This document shows, piece by piece, positions 57,074-64,000 of a DNA stretch of 64,000 nt. The stretch comes from Pseudoduganella buxea. Lineage in GTDB: Bacteria > Pseudomonadota > Gammaproteobacteria > Burkholderiales > Burkholderiaceae_D. Numbering within the stretch: position 1 is the first letter of the stretch; every line of letters starts with the position of its first letter. The notes under the pieces were generated by a model that ran no database searches, was not told where the DNA came from, and was given only the letters and a program-made list of their open reading frames with translations. The DNA lies in the NCBI RefSeq assembly GCF_009720835.1, contig NZ_WNKZ01000021.1, forward strand, positions 1-64,000, written 5' to 3'. A program made the position numbers and the translations under genes.

Positions 57074-57648
57074 GCTGGCTCTTCTCCCTGCAAGTCGAAG
57101 GCCAGTGCCTCCGCGGCGTCGCGCTCGATCCATTCGGTAAAGCCATCGGCATCGGTACTTCCGATGATGTATTGACCGCCGGTCGAGCGGATGCGGCCCT
57201 TCATTCCGGCCACGGGTTTGCCGGTGGCGCCATCGACCAGCTGGAAGCGGCCCCGGAATCGCTCGCCTGGCAGGGATTCGTCTTCGTAGGTGGCCGCCAG
57301 TCCGGACCCGATCGGCCCGGTCATGCCAGAGCGTGCCTCTTGCGCGGCGCCAGCATCGTCCGCAGCGCCTAATGCACCGCTCTTCGCGTGACGGGTGAAT
57401 GTGAATTGCTGCGCGGCGATCAAGGTGGCGCCGCAGGCGACCTTGCAGCCGTGGTAAGCCACCGCCATGCCTTCGTCGGTCAGGGTAGCGTCACCTTGAA
57501 CGATTGGGAATATTCCCTTGCACCTCGGGCAGGACACTTTATCGCCAATGCGTGCCCAGCCTTTTCCATGCGTATCGCAGGTGGATGAGCAGGTAATGAC
57601 CGTGCCGCCGTGACTGGTTTTGTCGCCGATAACAATGATGGGTTGCAT
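57070..57648 (-). CDS. PAAR spike-tip protein with C-terminal adapter domain
   Basis: This 192-residue protein has an N-terminal PAAR domain (QPIIVIGDKTSHGGTVITC; DKVSCPRCKGIFPIVQGD) with the repeated Pro/Gly and Cys/His pattern of the T6SS needle tip. Residues about 115-190 resemble a transthyretin-like beta-sandwich (FRGRFQLVDGATGKPVAGM; GQYIIGSTDADGFTEW), an extension reported in PAAR proteins as a cargo adapter. Start: ATG at 57648 (MQPIIV). It heads the three-gene module with the nuclease and the immunity protein. Confidence 0.88.
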   Translation of the reverse strand: MQPIIVIGDKTSHGGTVITCSSTCDTHGKGWARIGDKVSCPRCKGIFPIVQGDATLTDEGMAVAYHGCKVACGATLIAAQQFTFTRHAKSGALGAADDAGAAQEARSGMTGPIGSGLAATYEDESLPGERFRGRFQLVDGATGKPVAGMKGRIRSTGGQYIIGSTDADGFTEWIERDAAEALAFDLQGEEPA

Positions 57649-58109
57649 GCCGGGCTCCAATTCATGAGCTCCCGAACGCGGGAAGACTCCAACCAGCGTA
57701 GTGGGTCAGAGCAGCGATGGAAGTCCTGCCGGGCTGATGCATGTCAGGAACGGTGTTGGCGGGCACAGGCCAATCTTGGCGAATTGATCAGCCCTCCAGT
57801 GCCTGCTGGTCCAGCACATTGCGTGCTCGGTGCCGCCGCACCGTGGCTGTCGAGCCTGAAGTCGTCGATCGCGCAGCGGTGACGCCGCAGTACGCCGCCC
57901 AGGCCACTCTGGCCGATGTGGGCGAGCGCGCGGGCGAGACCGGTCCGGCTCGCGACGTGCCGATGCCCCCGCACAGGATGCACCCGATGCCAAGGCCGCG
58001 CAGCACGCCAACGGCGTGCCCTTTTTTAGTGCGCCCCTATCACTCTTTCTAGCGATTCGCATTCAACAGGAAGAACGTATATTCGCGGTTTTCCAGCAAG
58101 GACCGCCCA
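57649..58109. other. gene-poor region between PAAR gene and aminopeptidase gene
   Basis: These 461 bases separate the leftward PAAR gene from the rightward aminopeptidase gene, so both promoters lie here. Several short frames exist on both strands but none has a ribosome site plus a recognisable protein. It could hold a worn-down gene, yet I found no fragment I could name. Confidence 0.5.
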
Positions 58110-60782
58110 ATGCGAATCAGTCTGTTGAGTTTGTGCCTGGCCATGGCGTTCGCGTCGCCCCTAACCCAGGCGCAATCGGCCGCGCCAGCCACCTTCACCT
58201 TGGCCAAAACACCCGGCCGGCTGCCGAAAAACGTCGTTCCGATCCGGTACGACATCGCCCTGACGCCGAATGCCGCTGCGCGCACCCTGGCCGGCCATCA
58301 AACCGTCCTGCTCGACGTCACGGCGCCCACCGCGACCATCCAGTTCAACTCGCTGAACCAGACGCTGAGCAACGTCCGGTTCAACGGCAAACCGGTCAAG
58401 ACGGTCGAGTCCAGCGACGAGAAGCAGCTCACCACCGTCACGCTGCATGCTCCCGCAGCGCGCGGCCGCCACACGCTCACGTTCGATTACACGGGCCAGA
58501 TCCAGACCAAGCCGGTCGGCCTGTTCGCCCAGCAGTACAGGACGCCGGACGGAGTCGACGGCGAGCTGCTCAGCACGATGTTCCAGGCGACCGACGCGCG
58601 CCGCATGTTCCCGTGCTGGGACGAGCCCGCGTTTCGCGCCGTGTTCAAGCTGACCGTGACGGTTCCGGCCAGCTGGGCGGTGTACTCGAACATGCCGCAA
58701 GCGTCACGCACGGTCAACGGCGACCTGGCCACGACCAGTTTCGATCCGACCCCGAAGATGTCGACCTACCTGGTCGAATTCTCGGGCGGGAACCTGGGCG
58801 AGATCGGCGTGGACCACAACGGCACGCACTTGAACGTCGTGGCCGTCAAGGGCCAGGAGGAAGGCGGGCGGGTCGCGCTGGCGACGGCGCGGCAGATCCT
58901 CGACGATTTCAACGACTACTTCGGCGTCAAGTATCCGCTGCCGAAGCTGACGTCGATTGCGGTGCCGGGCGGTTTCAGCGGCGGGATGGAAAACTGGGGC
59001 GCGATCACGTACAACGACCAGGCGCTGCTCGTCACGCCGTCCAGTACGCTCAGCGCCCGCCAGAAAGTGTTTTCCATCCAGGCCCACGAGATGGCGCACC
59101 AGTGGTTCGGCAACCTCGTGACGATGGCCTGGTGGGACGATGTGTGGCTGAACGAAAGCTTCGCGTCCTGGATGGCGGCGCGCGAGACGGACCTGCGCAA
59201 TCCCGCCTGGCAGTGGTGGCAACAGCAGGACGAAAGCAAGGAAAAGGCGATGGCTGCGGACGCACGCGACAACGCGCAACCGATCCTCAAGCACGTCGTC
59301 AACGAACTCGATGCCTTGAATTCCTTTGACCCGGCCATCGTGTACAAGAAGGGGCAGGCCGTGCTGCGCATGCTCGAGAACTACATGGGGCCGGACGACT
59401 TCCGCCAAGGCATTCGCAACTACATGAAGACGCATGCGTATTCGAATACGCGTGGCGCCGACTTGTGGAAGGCGCTCGATGCCGTCAGCGCAAATGGCGG
59501 CAAAGGCAGCAAGGGCAGGATCAGCGCCATCGCCACCTCGTGGACGGCGCAGCCGGGCTTCCCGCTCGTGTCGGTGGCGGCGGCGTGCGGTGCGGACGGC
59601 AAGCGCACCGTCGCGCTGACGCAGCAGCGCTTCCTGCTGCAGGGACTGGGGACGGGTAAGGGCAAGGGCAGCTGGCAGGTGCCGCTGCAGGTGCGCAGCG
59701 GCAGCGGCCCGAAGAAGGCGGTGCTCCTGACCGGGGCGAAGCAGCAGATCGACGCCGGCACGTGCCAGGACACGCTGACCGTGAATGCCGACGCCATCGG
59801 TTACTTCCGCGTCGCCTATGACCCGGCCACGCTGGCGCTCAATACCAGCAAGTTCACCACGCTGACGAACGGCGACCGGATCGCCATGCTGGACGACCAG
59901 TGGGCGTTGGCGGAAGCAGGGGCGGCCCCGCTGGACAGCTATCTGGCACTGGTGGAGGCCATGGGCGGCGTGCAGAATCCGCGCTCGTGGGACCAGATCA
60001 CCGGCGTGCTGGGCACGATCGAATCGTACCAGCGCGGCGCGAACGGCCACGCTGCCTTCACGGCCTATGCCAGGGACATGGTCAGGCCCCTGGCGCAGCA
60101 GCTGGGCTGGGACACGCGTCCGGACGACACGCCTGCCGTCCAGAACCTGCGGCGCGCGGTGCTCGGGCAGCTCGGCATCTGGGGCGATCCCGCGACGGTT
60201 GCCGAGGCACGCAAGCGGTTCGCCGCGTTCGTGGCCGACCGCAAGGCGGTCGCGCCGGACGACCAGTTCATGGTGATGTCGATCATCGCGTCCGGCGCCA
60301 CGCCCGCCGAGTTCGAGCAACTGCATGCGATCGCGAAGGACGCGAAGAACGAATCGGAATTGCGGCGCTACTACCAGGCGCTGACGCTGGTGCGCGACCC
60401 GGCGCTGGCGGAAAAGGTCGGCGCCATCCTGATTTCCGACGAGATTCCGAAGCAGGCCGGCACGGTGCGCCTGCCGCTGCTGGCCCGCATGGTCGACGAG
60501 CACCCGGAATTGGCGTGGGATCTCTTCAGGAAGAACGTCGGCGCGCTGCTGGAACCGTACGAGCCTTTCGGGCTGACCTTCCTTTCCCAGGAAGCCCCCG
60601 AACTGTTCTGGCGCGCCGCGCCGCCGGACCAGCTGGAAGCGTGGTTCAAGCAGAAGCTCCCGGCGGACATGGCTTCCCAACTGGCGCGTGGCATGGAGAC
60701 GGCCCGCTTCAAGCACGGGCAAGTGGCCATGATGCGCAAGGCCGCCGACGCTGCCGTGTCGGCGAAGGTGGCCGCGCGCTGA
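58110..60782 (+). CDS. secreted M1 family metallo-aminopeptidase
   Basis: This 890-residue peptidase has a signal peptide (ISLLSLCLAMAFASPLTQAQ), a beta-rich N-terminal domain (GRLPKNVVPIRYDIALTPNA) and the M1 catalytic centre. The exopeptidase motif GGMENWG is at about 291, the zinc site HEMAHQWFGNL at about 327, and the third ligand Glu in DDVWLNESFASW follows. An ERAP1-type C-terminal helical domain follows (LYLALVE-type repeats). AAGGA precedes the ATG. It should trim neutral or basic N-terminal residues from peptides outside the cytoplasm, unlike cytoplasmic PepN. Confidence 0.93.
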   Translation: MRISLLSLCLAMAFASPLTQAQSAAPATFTLAKTPGRLPKNVVPIRYDIALTPNAAARTLAGHQTVLLDVTAPTATIQFNSLNQTLSNVRFNGKPVKTVESSDEKQLTTVTLHAPAARGRHTLTFDYTGQIQTKPVGLFAQQYRTPDGVDGELLSTMFQATDARRMFPCWDEPAFRAVFKLTVTVPASWAVYSNMPQASRTVNGDLATTSFDPTPKMSTYLVEFSGGNLGEIGVDHNGTHLNVVAVKGQEEGGRVALATARQILDDFNDYFGVKYPLPKLTSIAVPGGFSGGMENWGAITYNDQALLVTPSSTLSARQKVFSIQAHEMAHQWFGNLVTMAWWDDVWLNESFASWMAARETDLRNPAWQWWQQQDESKEKAMAADARDNAQPILKHVVNELDALNSFDPAIVYKKGQAVLRMLENYMGPDDFRQGIRNYMKTHAYSNTRGADLWKALDAVSANGGKGSKGRISAIATSWTAQPGFPLVSVAAACGADGKRTVALTQQRFLLQGLGTGKGKGSWQVPLQVRSGSGPKKAVLLTGAKQQIDAGTCQDTLTVNADAIGYFRVAYDPATLALNTSKFTTLTNGDRIAMLDDQWALAEAGAAPLDSYLALVEAMGGVQNPRSWDQITGVLGTIESYQRGANGHAAFTAYARDMVRPLAQQLGWDTRPDDTPAVQNLRRAVLGQLGIWGDPATVAEARKRFAAFVADRKAVAPDDQFMVMSIIASGATPAEFEQLHAIAKDAKNESELRRYYQALTLVRDPALAEKVGAILISDEIPKQAGTVRLPLLARMVDEHPELAWDLFRKNVGALLEPYEPFGLTFLSQEAPELFWRAAPPDQLEAWFKQKLPADMASQLARGMETARFKHGQVAMMRKAADAAVSAKVAAR

Positions 60783-60922
60783 ACGTGGCGCATGCCACTG
60801 CCGTCAGCACCCCGCTCAATGCCCGCACCGTTGCCGATCGGCGGCGGCGCGGCGTTCTCAGCACGCAACGATGCATGACGCTGGCGCCTGATATTTCCTA
60901 CAACCAGGGTTTCCTGCCAATT

Positions 60923-60936
60923 TTGATCTGCATCAA
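60923..60936 (+). promoter_or_regulatory. FNR/Anr-type box upstream of ompW
   Basis: TTGAT-CTGC-ATCAA is an exact match to the FNR/Anr consensus (TTGATnnnnATCAA). It lies 78 bases before the OmpW ATG. If centred at -41.5 it would place the transcription start near 60,971. OmpW genes are known oxygen-regulated targets of FNR in Gram-negatives. Confidence 0.72.
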
Positions 60937-61014
60937 AGTTTTTGCTGCGCCGCATCACTAAACTTCCTCCCAGCAACACAGCAACAACGCAACACAACAA
61001 CAAAAGGAAGAATC

Positions 61015-61626
61015 ATGAAAAAAACCGTCCTGACCTTCATCGCCGTGGCGATGACCTTTGCCGCCGCACAGGCGCCGGCGCAGAATTCTCCTTGGCTCGT
61101 GCGTGCGCGGGCCGTGCATATCGATCCGGCGGACAAGTCGGCGCCCGTGGCCGGCGTCGGCGCGGCCGATCGCATCAGCGTGAGCGACAAGACCATTGCC
61201 GAAGTGGACGTGTCGTACTTCTTTACCCCCAATTTCGCGGCCGAGCTGGTGCTGACGTATCCGCAGAAGCATGACGTCTACCTGGACGGTGCCAGCATCG
61301 GCACGTTCAAGCATCTGCCGCCGGCGCTGCTGGCGCAGTATCACTTCATGCCGGGTGCCACCGTCAGCCCTTACGTGGGTGCGGGCGTGAACTGGACGAC
61401 GTTCTCGAAGAACCGGATGTTGAACGGCCAGGCCAGCCTGGAACATGACAGCTGGGGCCTGGCGCTGCAGGCCGGTGTCGATTACCGCTTGAGCGAGCAG
61501 TGGTCGCTGAACGTGGATGTCAAAAAAGTGCAGATTCGCAGCGATGTATTGATTGGCGGTGTCAAGGCCAGCCATGTGAAGGTCGATCCCGTGCTGTTCG
61601 GCGTCGGCGTGGGCTACCGCTTCTAA
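61015..61626 (+). CDS. ompW: OmpW-family outer membrane porin
   Basis: This 203-residue protein has a signal peptide (KKTVLTFIAVAMTFAAAQAPA) and the OmpW fold, an eight-stranded barrel: SPWLVRARAVHIDPAD at the start, ISVSDKTIAEVDVSYFFTPN, LPPALLAQYHFMPGATVSPY, and the terminal Phe in GVGVGYRF. OmpW forms small hydrophobic channels. AAAGGAAGAATC precedes the ATG. An FNR-type box upstream and a strong terminator downstream make this a self-contained transcription unit. Confidence 0.93.
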   Translation: MKKTVLTFIAVAMTFAAAQAPAQNSPWLVRARAVHIDPADKSAPVAGVGAADRISVSDKTIAEVDVSYFFTPNFAAELVLTYPQKHDVYLDGASIGTFKHLPPALLAQYHFMPGATVSPYVGAGVNWTTFSKNRMLNGQASLEHDSWGLALQAGVDYRLSEQWSLNVDVKKVQIRSDVLIGGVKASHVKVDPVLFGVGVGYRF

Positions 61627-61688
61627 GCGCCAGGCTTCCAGCTTCACACTGAAAAGAGTTTCACCCTAGCTTTGCTCCAAGCCTTTTG

Positions 61689-61724
61689 CCTGCCCCCGGT
61701 TCACGCCGGTGGCAGGTTTTTTTT
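61689..61724 (+). terminator. intrinsic terminator after ompW
   Basis: CCTGCCCCCGG (61689-61699) pairs with CCGGTGGCAGG (61706-61716) with one mismatch around a six-base loop, and eight T residues follow (61717-61724). The T tract overlaps the stop codon of the opposite DUF2244 gene at 61723-61725, so one stretch serves two genes. Confidence 0.9.
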
Positions 61725-62187
61725 ATTGGGCGGACAGCTCGGCCCGCAGTTCCCGCGCCAGGGTCTGGCGCCCCGCCGGCAGCAGGTAGCCGCCCACTTC
61801 GACGGCCACGCCGCGCGCTTCGAGGCGCACAGGGTCGCGCCGGCGGCGCGGGGCCGTGACGCGGACCCAGCCCGTGTCGAGCGAGGCCTGGCGGATGCGG
61901 CCGGCGCGTACCTGCTCGACCAGCAGGCGGCCTTCTTCCAGCACGATGCGGTCGTAGTCTGTGGCGTGGCGGCTGTAGACGATGAAGGCGGCCGTCACGG
62001 CGGTCATTTCGATGAAGGAAAACACCAATACGTAGGGCGCGCCCTGCACGGTGAAGAACACGCCGATCGCCAGCGACAGCGCCAGCAGCAGCGCCCAGGC
62101 CGCGACCGTCTGGCGCGGCGTCAGCGAGCAATTGCGCTTGAGCAGCCATTCCCGTCGCCCCATTGTGGTTTGCCAATCGCGTTTCAC
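61723..62187 (-). CDS. DUF2244 membrane protein
   Basis: This 154-residue protein matches the DUF2244 layout: a basic start (REWLLKRNCSLTPRQ), two membrane helices (AAWALLLALSLAIGVFFTVQ; YVLVFSFIEMTAVTAAFIVYS) and a C-terminal cytoplasmic beta region (SLDTGWVRVTAPRRRRDPVRL). DUF2244 proteins often sit near respiratory oxidase genes; none is near here. The first start is GTG at 62187; an ATG at 62163 is the alternative. Function unknown. Confidence 0.8.
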   Translation of the reverse strand: MKRDWQTTMGRREWLLKRNCSLTPRQTVAAWALLLALSLAIGVFFTVQGAPYVLVFSFIEMTAVTAAFIVYSRHATDYDRIVLEEGRLLVEQVRAGRIRQASLDTGWVRVTAPRRRRDPVRLEARGVAVEVGGYLLPAGRQTLARELRAELSAQ

Positions 62188-62454
62188 GTTGTGCCCCCGG
62201 CTTTGCTGTCATTGTACGGCGCCCGGCGCGGGGAGCAAGCGGCAAGTCATTGACAGGCTGGCCACGCCCGTCATGCCGTACCTTGTTGGAGACATACGTT
62301 TACGTTGTTTCCGTGAGACAACCTCCTGATAAATCCTCCCGGCATGCACGCCGCAAGGCGCTTTTGATCAACAATGGCGATACCAGATCGGACCATCCAG
62401 AGTTCGATGCCCTGCCCCGGGCCCCTATTCATCATCACTTCCAGTGGGGAAGAC

Positions 62455-64000
62455 ATGTCTCTCGCCAACCTTCGCATCGGCGCCCGCCTCGGCCTCGGTT
62501 TTGCCACCGTTCTCCTGCTGCTGCTGGCCATCCTGACCATGGGCCTGACGTCGATGGCCCGCATCGGCAACCATACGGACGATATCGTCAACAGCAAGAA
62601 CGTCAAGCTGGCCACGGCGAATATCATGGTCGACAACGTGCGCAATATCACCCTGGCGCTGACGACAATGATGGTCACGCCCAGCACGGCGGGCATGAAC
62701 GCCGAGCTGGACAAGATTACCGAGGCGCGCAAGCGCTATGGCGCCGCCCGCGAGGAGCTGGGCAAGCGCCTGTCCAGCGACAAGGAGCGCGCGCTGATGG
62801 CCAAGGTGGACGAGCTGCTGAAGGATGGCGCCGTCAAGAACGACAAGCTGATCGCCCTGCGCAAGGACGGCGAAGTGCAGGACGCGACAGACTACCTGCT
62901 GACCCAGGCGGCACCCAGCCTGGCCGGCGTGCTGCATGCGCTGGACGAGCTGATCGCCTACCAGGCGGGCCAGGTCAACGCGGCCGGCGAAGACGCCACC
63001 AAGCTCTACAGCAGCACCCAGGCCTGGCTGATCGCGCTGGGCGTCGTCGCCGTGCTGGGCGGCTGCGTGGTGGCGCTGCTGGTCACCCGCTCCATCACGC
63101 GCCCGATCGACGAAGCGCTGCACCTGGCCGAAACCGTTGCCGGGGGAGACCTGTCCACCGCCATCGTATCGGACCGCAAGGACGAAACGGGCCGGCTGCT
63201 GCAGGCGCTGAAAGGCATGAATGACGCACTGCTGAACGTCGTCACGCAGGTGCGCGGCGGCACGGACGCCATCAGCACGGCCTCGCGCGAAATCGCGGCC
63301 GGCAATATGGACCTGTCGGCGCGCACGGAAGAACAGGCCAGCTCGCTGGAACAAACGGCGTCGTCGATGGAAGAGCTGACGTCGACCGTGCGCCAGAACG
63401 CCGACAGCGCCTTGGAAGCAAACCAGCTGGCGCAAAGCGCTTCCGAGGTGGCACGCAAGGGCGGCGCCATCGTGGCCCAGGTGGTCGACACGATGGGCAC
63501 CATCAACGATTCCTCGCGCAAGATCGCGGACATCATCGGCGTCATCGACGGCATTGCCTTCCAGACCAACATCCTGGCGCTGAACGCGGCGGTGGAAGCA
63601 GCCCGTGCCGGCGAACAGGGCCGCGGCTTTGCCGTGGTGGCGACGGAAGTGCGGGGCCTGGCCCAGCGCTCGGCCGCCGCCGCGCGCGAAATCAAGGAAC
63701 TGATCAGCGCGTCGGTGGCCAGCGTGGACCAGGGCTCGCGCCTGGTCGACGATGCCGGCCACACGATGGGCGACATCGTGCAGAGCATCCAGTCCGTCAC
63801 CGACATCATGGGCAAGATCGCCTCGGCCAGCCAGGAACAGACCCTGGGCATCCAGCAGATCAACACGGCCGTGACACAGATGGATACCGTCACGCAGCAG
63901 AACGCGGCGCTGGTGGAAGAAGCGGCGGCCGCTTCGCAGAGCATGCAGGAACAGGCGGCGCACCTGGCGCAGGTGGTGGCGTTCTTCCGCACGGGCGAGA
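62455..64000 (+). CDS. methyl-accepting chemotaxis protein, cut by window edge
   Basis: From ATG at 62455 the frame stays open to the last base, giving about 515 residues without a stop. Layout: N-terminal helix ([20 protein letters not shown]), a periplasmic four-helix-bundle-like domain to about residue 190, a second helix ([20 protein letters not shown]), a HAMP domain and the signalling helical hairpin. The hairpin tip has [23 protein letters not shown]. Methylation-helix Glu/Gln pairs ([19 protein letters not shown]) are visible. A ligand cannot be read. Confidence 0.93.
   Translation, partial: MSLANLRIGARLGLGFATVLLLLLAILTMGLTSMARIGNHTDDIVNSKNVKLATANIMVDNVRNITLALTTMMVTPSTAGMNAELDKITEARKRYGAAREELGKRLSSDKERALMAKVDELLKDGAVKNDKLIALRKDGEVQDATDYLLTQAAPSLAGVLHALDELIAYQAGQVNAAGEDATKLYSSTQAWLIALGVVAVLGGCVVALLVTRSITRPIDEALHLAETVAGGDLSTAIVSDRKDETGRLLQALKGMNDALLNVVTQVRGGTDAISTASREIAAGNMDLSARTEEQASSLEQTASSMEELTSTVRQNADSALEANQLAQSASEVARKGGAIVAQVVDTMGTINDSSRKIADIIGVIDGIAFQTNILALNAAVEAARAGEQGRGFAVVATEVRGLAQRSAAAAREIKELISASVASVDQGSRLVDDAGHTMGDIVQSIQSVTDIMGKIASASQEQTLGIQQINTAVTQMDTVTQQNAALVEEAAAASQSMQEQAAHLAQVVAFFRTGE

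Noticed and set aside
57741-58052. Short plus-strand frame in the gap before the aminopeptidase gene
   Set aside because: Weak start and no recognisable protein; competing frames of equal quality exist on the other strand.

Overview
The window looks like chromosomal DNA of a GC-rich betaproteobacterium of the family Oxalobacteraceae (Massilia/Duganella type). It carries the replication-origin neighbourhood (mnmE, yidC, yidD, rnpA, rpmH on the minus strand; dnaA, dnaN, gyrB on the plus strand) with betaproteobacterial proteins throughout. The genus is an inference from gene content and style, since no database search was possible.

Layout. Bases 1-12,684 hold one long minus-strand Tad (tight adherence, Flp pilus) operon: flp pilin, prepilin peptidase, an AAA+ ATPase that is not a canonical Tad component, cpaB, secretin, a small lipoprotein, three pseudopilin-type genes, tadZ, tadA, tadB, tadC and a TadD-like lipoprotein that runs off the left edge. 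Next comes a convergent pair that makes and degrades cyclic di-GMP (GGDEF at 13.1 kb, HD-GYP at 14.2 kb), a plausible switch for surface attachment. A LysR regulator, a fused indolepyruvate:ferredoxin oxidoreductase and a fused isobutyryl-CoA mutase (icmF) follow. IcmF has a MerR/LiuR-like operator in its promoter, pointing to amino-acid and branched acyl-CoA catabolism. After a PhyH-type dioxygenase and an orphan ribbon-helix-helix protein, 25-34.3 kb is a phosphorolytic alpha-glucoside (maltose-type) module: TonB receptor, MFS carrier, GH65 phosphorylase, beta-phosphoglucomutase and two LacI regulators, with two different kinds of LacI-type operator.

Bases 35.4-41.0 kb form a compositionally lower-GC type VI secretion cargo island: VgrG, a membrane-segment cargo protein, a separate AHH nuclease and a candidate immunity protein. 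A second cargo module, PAAR / VRR-NUC-type nuclease / DUF3396-type immunity protein, sits just after gyrB at 55.3-57.6 kb. No core secretion apparatus genes are present. Between these lie pssA, a CAP-domain lipoprotein overlapping a histidine phosphotransfer protein, small proteins and the origin cluster. The right end has a secreted M1 aminopeptidase, an OmpW porin with an FNR-type box, a DUF2244 membrane protein and a chemotaxis receptor cut by the window edge.

Non-coding points of interest: a family of palindromic GGGGACAGACCCC hairpin repeats at three intergenic sites, a nested set of perfect palindromes between dnaA and dnaN, a very stable hairpin between flp and the prepilin peptidase gene, and several intrinsic terminators. 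Nothing here is clearly a wholly new system. The best candidates are the Tad-embedded ATPase, the two-gene AHH cargo arrangement and the dnaA-dnaN palindromes.
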